Positions 45,899-59,120 of a stretch of 64,000 nucleotides of DNA are shown here, one piece after another. Location of the stretch: the NCBI GenBank assembly GCA_036785705.1, contig JAWUZG010000001.1, positions 7,192,001 through 7,256,000 on the forward strand, in the 5' to 3' direction. This DNA is from Acanthornis magna. Its lineage: Eukaryota > Chordata > Aves > Passeriformes > Acanthizidae. Every line of letters starts with the position of its first letter. The stretch's first letter is position 1. A program made the translations under genes and the position numbers. The notes beneath the pieces were generated by a model. The model saw only the letters and a list, made by a program, of their open reading frames with translations. It searched no databases and had not been told where the DNA came from.

Positions 45899-48200
45899 GT
45901 GAGTTTTTTGGTATATTTGATGATTTGATGTCCTTAAGAATTTATGACTGTTTAAGAAGGGAATGGGAAGGAATTCCCATTACATAGCATAGGTGCAACC
46001 TCAGCCAACGATTCTACCAATTTATTCTGAACTTTCACATGAGTGTCTAAAAATAATTTTGTCTTTTAATGTTAAAAGCAGAAAAACTGCTTTTATCATT
46101 TTTATCTATTATGTGGCCAGGAATTTTCTAGGGTTCTCACAAAAAAAAAATTATTCAAAGAGTATGTCATTTATACTCAATGTGTCACAAGCCAGAAAGT
46201 CATGAGGGGAGAGGAAAGCATGACAATGAGGTCATACAATTACCCAGAAGAAGAACTTATTAAATGGTCCTGGTTTTTCCTCCTCTTTTCTTCAGTTATT
46301 CTGATTTTCCAACAATGTGTCTATGAACTCAAGAAGCAAGCATGGGGACAGTGAATGGGGTGAAAAAAAAGTGCAAGAACATATAAGAAATTGTCAAGGA
46401 ATGTACACTCTGAAAAAGAGGCTGGCAATGGCTGTGTAATGGGTAACTGGAAAGCAAGCAGAAATGTTGGAATTATAGTCTGGATGCATTAGATGAAATG
46501 GTCATTGCAGAGCATTTAGAGGGATGTGGTTATTAAAGGAAGAAGTGTAGACAACTTGCTTTGATTATACTGGACTTCATGAACAAACTAATCTAGATGA
46601 GATATTCCACAGGAAAAGAATATGAATGAGATCATAATTCTAAAAGCTCTGGAGCACAGACGTGTAAATTCCAAGTAGTTAATCTAGGCATGGAAGACAA
46701 AAATCCATATAAATAAATAAGGAAGCAAACATGGAAAAGGGAGAGTCCTGATGTAATGGTTGATAATGAGGAAACAGAGCTGCCAGTGGGGCTGCTGACA
46801 GAGCAGTTAGAGAAATGAGCAGTGAAGAACAATCATGGGGGCCAGGGAGAAACTGGCTGCCAAGAAGAAGGGAAATGACTAAATGCATTAAGGACAACAG
46901 GAAGATCACATAGGCTTTGAGCCAGGCCAGAAAAAGAAATTCAAAGGGAAGCTACCGTGGCTCATGTGCTGGATTGAATAATTATTCTGCCATGAAAGCA
47001 ACAATTGAGGTGTCATAAGGACTCTAAGAGTTAGAAGTAAAAACAGAGATAAGACAGATTCCATTCAACTTCTCATACAAGAGAACAGACCGTCATTAAA
47101 GTTCAGTGGCTTTTGACAATTGTCTTTGATAATTGTTTGCAAATTTGCTTCTCCTGACCTGTGCAGTGCTGATTTGGTGCATAGGGATTCTCTCTTCCAG
47201 CAGTTTCTCATCACAATGTGAAAGGTTCATCTCATTCCGTGATGGCAGCTTTTTATGCTTGTAGCAATTCCCTCTGGTTATTAATGGGTCATTTACACAT
47301 CTGAGAATGTTGTTAAGAAGCTCCTGAGGTGGAATGGGATTCCAGCTGTAGCAGCTACCTACTGCTCTTATTTCTTAAGGCAGGCTCCTGAGAGTTGCAC
47401 ACTGCCTATTAGCAAGTTGATGATGGATGGAACAGCTGTAAATTTACAAGTAATGATTAGCTTGAGACTCCTAAATTAGTTAAGAAACAGCAATTTTCAA
47501 ATTTTAAGCCAGACCTTGAACCAGGATCTTTTTACAACATAATACCACCAAGACAATAGGTCAGTGGTTGAAAGCTGTAAGCATTTCTCTGTCCTTTCCT
47601 GTTGTTCTCCATAATTTTTAAAACTAGCTAATCCAAATCTCAGGCCAATTTATCAGAGTAGTTCAAGTAAGGGCTTTAATTTTTCCACTTATATGTTAGA
47701 TCATAATGAAAAATCTACATGTTCCTCTCCATTTCATTGGACTATGTAGCTCTATTCTTCTGCAAAATCGCCTAAATTCATTTGTTCTGGGACATGAGTG
47801 AAAAGTAAAGAATTAATATATTAAGGAGGCTAACAAGAATAGTCATTCAAGGATGGTGAGAAAGAGGAAACAACTGAATAAGAAGGAAGAAAAAATAAGG
47901 CAGCTGGTTCAGCAGATGGAAAAGAGAGAGGACCATACCCTGGTGATTCTGCAAATCTCTTAAAGACAAAATAACATTAAGAGAACACTCTGGGAAGGTG
48001 AAAAGGAGAGAATGAAGTAGATGAGAACTTCTGATGCACAGAAATCTTGTTTTCCTTGTTGCCTTTGACAGAAAGCCAGAAATACATCTGAAAGGCCAAA
48101 GAGATTCATACTGAAGGATAAGTGAACAACTCTTCTGGAAAGAGAAAACTCTTGCTCCAATCATACTTACAAGATTGAAAGGAACAGAATGAAAAGTGAC

Positions 48201-48220
48201 TTTTTTTTTTTTTTTTTTTT
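48201..48220 (+). repeat. Poly(T) tract, 20 nt
   Basis: Uninterrupted T20 (A20 on the minus strand). Homopolymer. Confidence 0.95.
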
Positions 48221-50092
48221 CCTGTTGCTTCATCTGCTGATCCTTTCATCTCAAGGATGATGAGCTTGACCTCACCTAACTTTAGAAATCTCCATCTGAG
48301 CTAATTTTTAGCACATGTAGACTCGGGTGTCTCTGGCATTCATTCATTACCAGGAAAGTAATCTGCATCTCTAAGGTTAGGACCCCAGAGAATTGTGGAC
48401 AGAAAGAAAAGACACCTGAAGGTCTTGGATGACAATTCTTTTCACAAACAAAACTGCATCTTGGATGTTTGAGTTTTTGTCTTAGTTTTGGTGTATCTCT
48501 AGACTTGGTCCACATTTAGTAATGAATTATGTAGAAGGTGTCTCCTTGGCCTAACACATTTCAAATACCTCTTCCTTTTGGATTTGAAAATCCTTGAAAT
48601 GATTAATTGTAATGGCAACTCAGTCTAAAAATATCAATGTCCTATGTAGTTCATGCCAGGGAACAGAAACAAAAAAATTGAATTTTAAAATGCTCACAAA
48701 GAAAGAACACAGGGGAGAGCAATATAAATTTAGTGGTTCTATTTTCATCTTTGACAAGCATTAGTACTGATTGTTAATTGTTCTGTAGAGGGACATGATT
48801 AGTGAAGGAGTACACGGAGTACTTGTTTCACTTAATCCTCAGGTTATTGGTTTTTTATAGAACTAAAGTTTTTATGAAAACACAGAACATGACATAAGGG
48901 CTAAATAGTATTTGTAGGTACTTTTAGTTAATGTTCAGAATCTTATATATGGAATTCAATGGTGTTACTATGTGAAAATATGCTTGCAGCATATAGAGAG
49001 TAGGACACAAGAGCAAAGCTGGGTAGTGAGATCTGCGATATGTGTAGGACTGTGTAATATTGCAGATACATCCACACGAATGGATGTTCAACCCTTCTGT
49101 CTCCAGGACTCCAGTGCCTGACTGGTCTATATCAGTTATTCACATGAGTCAAAGTGAATTTTTATGGAACTGCTCACATGCTTAAACATTAGGCCAAAGA
49201 TAGGCCTCTGTTTAACAGCTTTTCTCTTCTATTCACCAATTCTGTGTAAAACATTTCTAATACAATTCAATTACATTAATCTCATAATGTGCATGAAAAA
49301 GGAGAGGAAAATACCACCAAGGGAAATTAGAACACCAAGACATTTCTTTTCCCTTGGTACTTTTTCCTGTTAAGACAATACTTTTATTGATGTTTTGCTG
49401 TACCACTTTATTGCTTTGTTTGGATCAGCTCTGCAGTACTTTCTAAATTTAAAAATTAAATGTGTGACCTTCTTCTCTTGTTATCCCCTTTAAAAAAAAG
49501 TGACTGAACATTCTCTTCTGCCGTCAGCTCTGTGCCTTACAGAAATGATTCATGAGATACCAAATCATGGGGAAAATTAAAGGGTAAAAGGGCACCCTGA
49601 ATCGTATTACTTTTATTTCTCTGTTGATTTGTGGTTTTTTTGAAATGGGTGGCTTTTTACTGGTTCTCCATCTGCTTTTATGATTTCTGCTAGTCTTTAT
49701 GTTCTCACACTAAAGTAGTGTCACAATCACTGAAAAGGGAAAAATAATCAGAAAGCAAAATACCACTTCAGTTCCACTCAGATATATCACAACAATGACT
49801 TTCCTGGAAGAATGAAGACTGATGCCAAACTCAAGTAACATCACCTATGAACAAAACATGACCAGCTGATGTGATACTTTTTCACAACTATTGTAACTGA
49901 GGCTGATTTCAGAACAAACCATAGAGTATACAGATGTGTTTTAAAAAGTGTCTTGCCTAAGAAGAAGTTTTTTGGTTGTGAAACAAAGTTTAGAGTGGAA
50001 ATTTACTGACAGGCTAGAATACAATGTTTAATTAGAACAGCTGACCTTCAAAGCAAGGCTAAACTTCTATGCTGTTAAGAGTAGCTCAATTA

Positions 50093-50153
50093 TTATTTTT
50101 AACCATTATTATTATTAATATTGTTATTATTATAAATATTATTCAATTGTAGA
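50093..50153 (+). repeat. (ATT)n-rich stretch
   Basis: Imperfect ATT/TTA repeats (ATTATTATTAATATTGTTATTATTATAAATATTATT read in parts). Simple repeat. Confidence 0.85.
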
Positions 50154-51861
50154 CAGCTTTTCGACACCTCTGCTCAAAAAAGGCCTATTTCCTCACAAAT
50201 AGTGAAATTGTACTATTAAAAGTGAGGTACCATTATTTCTCCATAATTCTAACTCTAAATATAGTCCTAGAATTGACTTTTTTTTTAACAGACATAAAAA
50301 AATTTGCATAGTATGCCCACAGTAAGAATGTGTATTTTTAGTGCCATTTTAAGCTTAGTTCCAGTATTGTTTACTTTACTGATCAGTTGGTTTTCTTAAT
50401 GTTGTTTATGTGGTGCTCTAAGAACATGGATTTAAACTCCAATATTGAAAAAAGAGATCACAGAAAATAAAATCAACCTTCGCACTCAAAGATTCCTGAC
50501 ATGGGGAATTATTGTATTTTATTTTTAATAATGCAATTACAAATATGATGAATGACATGTGTAGTGGCCTCAGGACAATATCTGCCTACCTATGTTTTTA
50601 CAAATATGAGAATAAGATGTCAGTGAAATGCTGTCCATTGTCTATCTCCATAATAACCATTTGCCAACTACAACCACCTCTAAATATGGCTTAAAATTAA
50701 ATTTTGATTTCTTCCACTCTTGCACAATGTTGCTATAAATATTAGTCCCATTTTGTTTATCCATTTGTAAATGTTAATATCTTATTTGAGGAATGCTATT
50801 CCTCAAAATCATCATAGTTGTCCTTGAGATCCAACATGTGGCTATATGTATATGTATGTGATGCAGAGAGATGGTTGAATGGCCCATGATTGGCTTGATA
50901 ATGCCTCATTGCACAAAGAGTTTTCCTTCATTAAATATGCCACAGTATAATGGAGGCCAGAATTCAGTCCAGTTGTTCAAATTTTGGAACGAAGCTATTA
51001 AAAAAATTCAACCATAACAATATGTCTCTTTTGGGACATGAAGTGCTGATATATGTTTTTTGTTTGGCCAATCAGTGGGATAACTGAGTTGGAAAACCCT
51101 CTCTGGTAATGTGAATGTAGTCACAAATATGTCATCTTCTCATACCTTTATGGAAAACCAGTAGAGCATTCCTGTCTGTCTTCAACAAAACTAATTAGCA
51201 GCCTAATGAGGGTAGCAGAGTGCACGTTTTCCTCTGGGTTTTCAAAGGAGTTGAAGGAAAAGTCAGTATTATTTGAACATTGCTACCTGTTTTCCTTTTG
51301 CTCCTTTGAAAATGCCACAATAAAACAAAGAAATACAGACATACATGGAAAGCAATGAGGATATAGATCATATGTAATTAAATAAAAGATTTTCTTTAAC
51401 AGACACCTTGCAGACTCATGTTTTCTTTTGCTTTTAAAAATTCCTCTTCTATAACAAAGTATTTTTGCCTTTAATTCTTGTGATAGTTATGCATAGGACT
51501 TTGTTTTTTTTATTTTTCTATGCTTACTCCATTTTCATCCATGGTTTGCAATAATACGGAGGATTCATTGTAGAAGCTTTGTCTTTCTGACACCAATGTA
51601 TCAGCGTGTGTAAAGTGTCTGGGTCCAATTTTGTTGACGTTCCATTTGCAGACATTTTTAATGATCTTAAATAGCATTTCTCTTGAGCACAAGAACATGC
51701 TGTAGTTGCATGTATTTGACTGGACAGACTACGATCTTGACAGATTTTCAGATTATACACAAGGTCTACATCTTCCTGCAGTGCACACTGGAAAACACTC
51801 TTCAATATTAATTATTGCTTGTTCTTGTTGGATGGTTCTTCATGTAAAATATTATTTCCCT

Positions 51862-51878
51862 AAAAAAAAAAAAAAAAA
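51862..51878 (+). repeat. Poly(A) tract, 17 nt
   Basis: Uninterrupted A17 followed by GAAG. Homopolymer. Confidence 0.95.
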
Positions 51879-52225
51879 GAAGTATACATTTTCAGGGCAA
51901 AATAACTTAATTTTAGAAACTTGAGTTGTATGCAACAGATAAGAAAGATTTTTAAGATAAGGACATTTCAAACTGTATTTTATTCATTATATTGTGTGAA
52001 AGTGGACATTGCCCAATAAAAAGTTTTAGTAGGGTCTTCACAGGGTCTTCATAGTTTCTATAGTCCTGAAATATAAATCTTAATGATGAATGAATTTTGA
52101 GATAATAGTATGATTTGTTTCCTTTGCTTACAAAGTTTGCAGAGAACACACTGGTTTATTATCTCCCAGATTAATTTCATTCTGTGCAAGTATATTTAAG
52201 ACTGTGTGAAATGAACTGGAGAGAC

Positions 52226-52245
52226 AATAAAGCTTTAAACAAGTT

Positions 52246-52280
<35 letters not shown>
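52226..52280 (+). pseudogene. Possible retrocopy 3' end: AATAAA plus 31-nt poly(A)
   Basis: AATAAA at 52226-52231 is followed after 18 nt by A31 (52250-52280), the spacing of a poly(A) signal and tail in an mRNA. The sequence before it (about 51950-52225) has no long open frame and matches no gene I recognise, so if it is a retrocopy it would be of a 3' UTR or a non-coding RNA. I see no clear target duplication. A plain homopolymer expansion is the simpler alternative. Confidence 0.3.
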
Positions 52281-52282
<2 letters not shown>

Positions 52283-55200
52283 AACATCAGTCCTAACAGT
52301 GCTCATCAGGCAACTTTTAAATCATGTATCTGGTTCTGCCTGGAACAAGACTGTACATTGCAGTACAGTGTCTACTAATTCCATGTCATGTTGAAACTTA
52401 TAACCCCCAGCTATTTCTTGGTCTGACCCTTTTACAAAAAATACACAAGATGTGGAAATTTTTAACGTGGTATAAAAAGTATATGCACATGCATTTTCAT
52501 TCTCATCAATAAAACCTTGCCTTTTTGAACTCAGAACACTTAGAGCTTAAGAGGTGAGAAATGATATCCAAGAGCAGGATGTTCCATTAACCTGAGATGA
52601 ACTGAACAGTAAACATCTTAACTGACATAATTTTGAAACTAATTACTTTCTTCAGTGTGTTTCAGAAAAGAGACATCAGTTTAGGCATATTTTTATTTGC
52701 TTTTCCAGAACAATACTTCTGGTCTCCTGAAAATAATACATAAGAAGAATCACTCATCAAGTTAGGCCATCCGCAACACGTGTATTTCCTCTCCTAGAAA
52801 TATTCTGTATCTGAAAAGCCAGCAATTAGTCTCATTTTATTTGCCAGAAACACCCTTTTTTTGCATTTGGGGTGTAGAATAGGAATGGAGTAAAGGTTTG
52901 GTAGGAAAGTTAGTAGTTCCATCTACTGAGGTGTTGAAGATATGAATTTAGGCTTTGCTCTGGACTTTGGGCTTACATCTCAGCTGTATAAGGGAAGGAA
53001 TCAAAAGTGATGCTAACCACATCAATCCTTATTTTCCCATGGATCTGGTGCCCTATAACTATCTTGGTCATTATATACCTATCCCAGTATATGGCCTGTG
53101 TCTTCTTTCATGTAGCAAAAAGGAAGGATTTGGATTTTAAGTCAGGTGTGTAACATCCTCATGGGTGTTTCCTATTTCTTTGTAGATATTTGACACAGTG
53201 CAAAATAGCAAAGAGCAACATTGGCTACTTCTTGCTTTCCCAAATACTCCATACTTCCAGAAGAAGAAAAACATACTTGAACAGCCCTGGAATTCTTCTG
53301 TTTCCAGTGATATGGAGATATGCCAAATTTCTTCACTTAAATCCGTTTCAGGAAGAAGTCAGCTGCACTGTGAACTTTCTTTTTTGTTCCTTCTTAAAAA
53401 ATTCCCCCTTTTTCTCATCTGCCATGCCCTGTGTTTACAGCACAGGAGGAAACATGAGAAAAAAACTCACCACCTGCTGGAGACAGCAAAGCAAAGATAA
53501 TTACGTACCTTTTGTGGAACACCTTCAAAAATTCAACCCATAGTGCCTAAGCATTTTTAATTTCCAATTGCATGTGAGTCTTCTTACAGGTGATAATTAT
53601 TGATGGCAATGTGGTATGCGCGTGGGTTCAGGAAGGAAAAAAACTAACAGTTTGTGATGAGGAAATCATTTAAACAATATGAAACTGCCAGTCTAAATTT
53701 GAATGTGCCCCATAAATAAATCCATCCTCTCTACCTCTCTTTTGTAAGTGCAGTAAATATGTCACTTCTGTTTTCTGTAGTTTCAGACTCTTCTTATCTC
53801 TTAATAGAGTCTGATGGAAATATCCCACTAGCTCTTTCCCCCTTTTTCAACATGTCCAAAGAAGCAGGGTTACAAAAACCAGGACAATACTGAGAAAGTG
53901 CTATTTGCATGATCATATCTCTTGCCAATTTTCACTTCTGCTCTCAATTTACTACACACAGCGGATTTTATTAGCAATAACAAAGTTTCTGATATGCACA
54001 GTATGTTTTTTTGAACCTCATTTTAAAGAAGTAGGCTAAAAATTTCCAAAGGCAGCTTTTAATTCCTGGTGTAGTGATGATTTAAGCATCCAAATTAAGA
54101 CAAGTGAGAGCCTATTTTAGAAGTGCTGAGCATCAGCAAGTCTGAGTTCTAGAGCATTAAAGCTCAGCACAGTCAAAGGATCAAGCAGGCACATACAAGC
54201 ACTCCGAATCAGAGACTGCTTTTGGAAAATTTAGTCTTGTTTCTTAAGGGTGAAATCTCGGCCTTTCAAAGTCAATTACAAATCTCCCAATGACTTCAAT
54301 AGGCTAGGATTTCACCCTTTATATTTTATAGGAAAAAACAAGCAACATCATACAGAAGTTTCTCTTTTATGATTTTCTTGATGTTTGCTCAACCCTGGCT
54401 TCCCTTTAGGTAGGAAAAATCATGGTTTTAATTTAAACTCCATAAAAACAAATAAACAGTAGCTTAATTACAAGGGTGGATGGGATGTTTCACAATGCTT
54501 AAACTAATGTAGTAAAACACCAAGTGTTTGAAAAAACATTTTTAAAACTCAGAAAACTTTAAACTCTAGTGTGTCTTCTCCTCCCTGTTCCCAACAATGC
54601 TGGAGTTGCTAATTTTACAACACAAATGGGAAACTGATGACAATTCCTAGTAAAGTAGGTTCCATTTATTTTGACTGATGCCAACAGCAGTAGTGTAGAA
54701 TAATATTTTTAACTGCTTTATCTGTAATAGGTGCTTCAGCATGTACCTCTAAGATACACTGTGTTTCTACTCCAGCTGTATAATACTGATCTCTTCCCAT
54801 TTACTTAGGTACGATAATCTCATGTTCATAAAGGTCCTATGTTTCTATAAACATAAAACATTTCTGTGCCTATAACAATAATTTATAAAAAAAAACTTGT
54901 ACTGGTTATCACCCTTAAGGATGAAATCCTTCCTGATGATTCAACAGGGACAGTGTTACAATATAAAAACTGAAACACAAAGAATATATATATATTTTTA
55001 AAGCATAGACAGTCTGTTGGTCCTTGAATTGCTCTGATCAGGTCAAATGGGGCAAGTAAACCTTAGATGCTACAAAATCCCTAGTAAGATATAAAGATTC
55101 TTCTGCTTTATATCTGTGACATATTAAAAAATGTTATGGTCTGTCAGTTCAAAGGCTGAATGAATCATTTATCTCTTCCAGTCCTTCCACTTGCCCATTT

Positions 55201-58200
55201 CTCCAGGTGTTCACAAAACAAGGATTAGCCATGATAACATAGAAAATACAGCTCTTTGTTTTGAAAATGCACATGCCCCATCTATGTTGACTTCTTTTCC
55301 ATATGAACATTAGGTACAGAAAGGTTTTATCTGATGACCCCATGACCACTCCCTTTAGGGACTAGAGCAGAGCAAGAACATGGTTGGTCCACATATGGAG
55401 GGTCTTTGCATGGAAGAAGGATTTGAGAAAAATTTAATCTCTTCTTTGGGGAAGCAGGATGAGGATAAATCTTTTCCTAGAAACTTACACTGCTTCTTTT
55501 CTGTTTCGAGGTCAGAGATTTGAGAGCAGATTTCCTTTCCACCTGCAGGAGGTGGTGTCAGTAGTGCTCATATTACCTTTTTTAGTTTCACTTGGTGCAA
55601 CAGCACTAGTGGCCAGACAGCCAAGAGGCCTCATTTCCTACTCAGATTTGTTCCTTGAGCCAAGCAGCCTACTCAGAGTACAGTTAGGCTTTATGGGAAA
55701 TAAGCTTAAGGAAAGAAAACTTGTCCTCCCTTATTTCAGTGGTTGGTTGTTTTCAAATGGATTGGTGAAGCTGTCTATGGCTGGAGGGTCTCATTTGTGG
55801 AGGCACCAGAAGACAGACAACCTTTGATCATCATGCCCAAAGCACAACACTGGATTCCATTGTAGAGCGCAAGAGTAATTTTAGAAAATTTTCCTTAAAA
55901 GGCCAGCAAAGGTAAAATAACAAGAGAATGAAAAAGACTTTTTCCTTGCTGTGTGCCTAGAGGTCATGTTTTCATCTGAGCTCCCCAAAGTCACAAACTT
56001 TTCTTTTGTAAATTACACTCATTGCCATTCAATATCAATGCTAAATTATAGTCATCCTGTAAAACTACTTTTTTACTCAGTTTCTAACCAACTTAAAAAT
56101 TACTGGATGTTTCTAAAAACAAAGGAGAGCAATTACCAAGTGTATTTTATCTGGACCTGCTTTTAGACTCTGTAAGCTTGTTTCCAGGATTTTAAAAGCC
56201 TCTTAATAGAGAGAGTGTATTATGAACTACCCACCTCTCAATTCTGTCTTTACAAAGTGCCTAGAAAATGTGCTCAGAAAATAATGTGCTTCACTAGTCC
56301 ATTTTACCTTTTGCCTGGCAATACTCCTGAGGCATCTGTTCTCAGATCAAGGGAACATTGAAAGGCCTTAAATCTGATCTCTCAGACAGCTGCGCTAATT
56401 TAACTAAAGGGGCTACAAGAGAGGATGGAGAGAAATCTATGAAATATTTGGCTGACATTTGAAAAAAGAGATAGGATGTTTTCTTGTTAACCTTTAGAGC
56501 AGCCCATTACATAAATTGTGACAAGGTTCTCAGATTAAATGAGACTGTATTCTGTCTTAGCTCTGAATTTATCACTTCAGCAAATGAATTCTACTGTAAA
56601 TTCTGGCAATATATCTTTTAAAGAATGCTGTTTATCTCACTGGGGAAGCAGAGTGCTGATAAATAAGGAGCACAGCCTTTTGGATGAAACATGGTAAAGA
56701 TGGATTGAAAAGAAGGTTCAATAGCATTGCTTTCCTGCTTCAGTGTAGGAATGTTCCATGCTATATGTCTGAATAAATTACAGGTTTCTCGTAGCATTTC
56801 TGTAAGTTCTGAGATGATAAGCAGAAAGATCTAAGAAATGTTGCCTTCTCATAATATTTGATTATGTGAATTCTAATTATATATGAAAAGCATTCCTACA
56901 GAATTCAATGATGAATGGTTGTTCAGAAGCATCTTCAGCTCCTACTTAGGTTTTCATACACTCTAAATGAATAATTTTCACCAACTTATGTCTATAAGAG
57001 CAGGCTGGGAACTGACATTTTAAATAATTTAATTTTAAACTCTCTTAAAATTAAAACAACTTTAATGGAATTTTTTGAGTTCCCCAAAGACTAAACCCTG
57101 CACTAGCTTCTAAATGATCAAAATTTCTTTGTGTTTATTCAAAACCTGAGTAATGCAAGAAGCTGAAATATAGAGAGCTTATAGAAATCTAAAAGGCCCA
57201 TGTGCATCTTTAGGGAGAGAGTAGAAAAACATTGCGGAAATTATTTTAGATTGGAATATGAAAATATGATATAAGAGTATGAAATTTTATCAGAGGCTGT
57301 GAATTTATAAAAACTTCTTTCTAGAAATTATTTCTTCAATTTCTGTAAAAATTTATTTTAAAAGATGAATACATTAGTTATTAATAAACCAAAGGTAAAG
57401 AACAAGAACCTTCATTCCATTAGAATGAATGATGAATTTTTGAAATCTAAAAATCCCCACTTTCAATATTAGTACCTAAATTGCACTGAGAAAGCAGTAA
57501 GGAATTGCTTAAACTTTCCAAGGGGTTACACACATTGTAGTGTTCACAACACTGATTATTCAAAAGGGTAAATTGTCAGAATTGTTGTAAGCTCTGCAAG
57601 TTTCAAACTATAATTGCATTACTCATGAAAGTAAAGCCTACTTGCCTAAATAAAGCAAGGATGGTTCCTTATAGGGAAAAAAAATCAGTAAAATTTTGTG
57701 TTCGGAGGGAGCTGAACAGAGCTGACCAGAAAGCAGAAGTATATAATCCTACCAGCCCCAGACACTAATTTTGTTGAAGGTTGCAGTGTTTCTTTATTTT
57801 ATCTTTATTTGTCTTTATTTAGAAAGTTTGTTGGGTGATGGTGACTAATAGCTGAACATCTGGATGCAGTGACCTTTAAAAGCCTTTAGTCATTACTGTG
57901 CCCAATTAAACTCAATATCAACAGAAGTGCTTGCATTTTGACTGGACTAGTATAAATCACTTCGCAAATACATTGTGCAAACAGGGGGAAGTATTACCAT
58001 CCTGGGCTCATTCCCCTCTAAATGACTTCAGCAGGATGGGTCAGGAGCTAAGGATTTGTTTTGGTTTTTGTTTCCAAAGTACAAACTTTGACAATTAAGA
58101 AAATTAATTAATGAAGTTAGCTGGACCAAATAGCTCAAAAACTTCACTGAGGAACAGGACTGGAATTTATCTAAGTCAAAAGTACAAAAATTATCTGGGA

Positions 58201-58489
58201 TTCACATCTCATCCAGAGAGAAAATAACTTTTAAGAAAGCTTTTTAAAGGCCTAAGTGGATAAACAGCCATCTCATAAAAAGGATATTAGAAATAAACAG
58301 GGAGTCTATCTGGATGGGAAAAGGAGCGATCATTAAAGGAAGCTTTACTTTAAAGGTCAAAAAGTGCAAGAACAAAGCGACAATTTTGAAAAGTCAAGCT
58401 GTGTTTGCCTTTATAAAGGAAAATAAAACAGGTGAGAAGAAGGCCCTTCTAATAATGCCTAAAATGTGGAAGTCTGACTCCTGTTCAGT
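52281..58489. other. Intergenic, nothing recognised
   Basis: AT-rich unique-looking DNA. No repeat family, RNA gene or conserved protein segment could be read. Small TA-rich spot at 54984-54996. Confidence 0.65.
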
Positions 58490-59120
58490 GAGGGCTCGAG
58501 GTAAGAGACAACCTAACATGGCGCCAAACCCCAGCACTCAAAGGAGCAACTGTTGGAACAAGGAGATAGAGGCCAGGGATCAGCTGAGGCACTCCCAGCC
58601 CCAGGCTTCAGGCACCTCCCTGGGGACAAGGAAAAGCCACGTCCAGGCTGGGACTTTGGTCAGCAGGAAGGGGTCAGATCCAGGCCAGGGAGGGTAACCA
58701 GGGTCAGTCCCTGTCCAGGACGGCTGGGCAGGGCCATGTGGACAGGGCTGCGGTGGGGCCAGGCTAGGACATTGGCTCAGCTGTGCCCATGTACAGGGCT
58801 GGAGATGTGTCCTCTGGCCTCCCTGCAGCAGGGACTGATGGCTCAGGGGGCTGGAGATGTGTCCTCTGGCCTCCCTGGGGCAGGGGCTGATGGCTCAGGG
58901 GGCTGGAGATGTGTCCTCTGGCCTCCCTGGGGCAGGGGCTGATGGCTCAGGGGGCTGGAGATGTGTCCTCTGGCCTCCCTGGGGCAGGGGCTGATGGCTC
59001 AGGGGGCTGGAGATGTGTCCTCTGGCCTCCCTGCAGCAGGGGCTGATGGCTCAGGGGGCTGGAATGCTGTCCTGCACCATGGCAGGGGAAGCGCCAGGGG
59101 CAGGGAGGGGCATTTGTTTC
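58490..59120. other. GC-rich island in AT-rich DNA
   Basis: About 630 bp rich in G and C, with GGGG/CAGG/CCAGG motifs, amid flanks that are mostly A and T. It contains few CpGs, so it is not a classic CpG island. It includes the 52-bp minisatellite. Two overlapping open frames (58314-58697 and 58553-58942) run into it, but their composition follows the GC content and the repeat, and neither shows a known domain. Origin as a transposed or minisatellite-expanded segment is inferred. Confidence 0.7.
58799..59080 (+). repeat. 52-bp minisatellite, 5 full copies plus a decayed sixth
   Basis: Units start CTGGAGATGTGTCCTCTGGC at 58799, 58851, 58903, 58955 and 59007, each exactly 52 bp. A partial copy starts at 59059 (CTGGAATGCTGTCCTG). 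Copies 2-4 contain CTGGGGCAGGGG, while copies 1 and 5 contain CTGCAGCAGG, so the middle copies are the most alike. Since 52 is not a multiple of 3, each copy is read in a different frame. That argues against coding. Runs GGGG, GGGG and GGGGG per unit give G-quadruplex potential on the + strand. Confidence 0.96.

Larger units (their letters stand above)
45899..52000. other. Intergenic, nothing recognised
   Basis: AT-rich. Dyad AATGGGAA/TTCCCATT at 45962-45981, a purine-rich stretch at 46600-48200, T20 at 48201-48220, a TTA-rich microsatellite-like stretch at 50093-50153, and A17 at 51862-51878. Open frames of up to 128 codons are low-complexity or Phe/Ser/Leu-rich without known domains. Confidence 0.65.

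Noticed and set aside
47847..48233. 128-codon minus-strand open frame
   Set aside because: Starts with a Lys run made by the T20 homopolymer and continues Leu/Ser/Phe-rich. It is the antisense of a purine-rich stretch.
58314..58942. Two overlapping open frames of 127 and 129 codons as genes
   Set aside because: They run through a GC-rich minisatellite with a unit not divisible by 3. Openness follows from GC content, with no domain, splice or start context.
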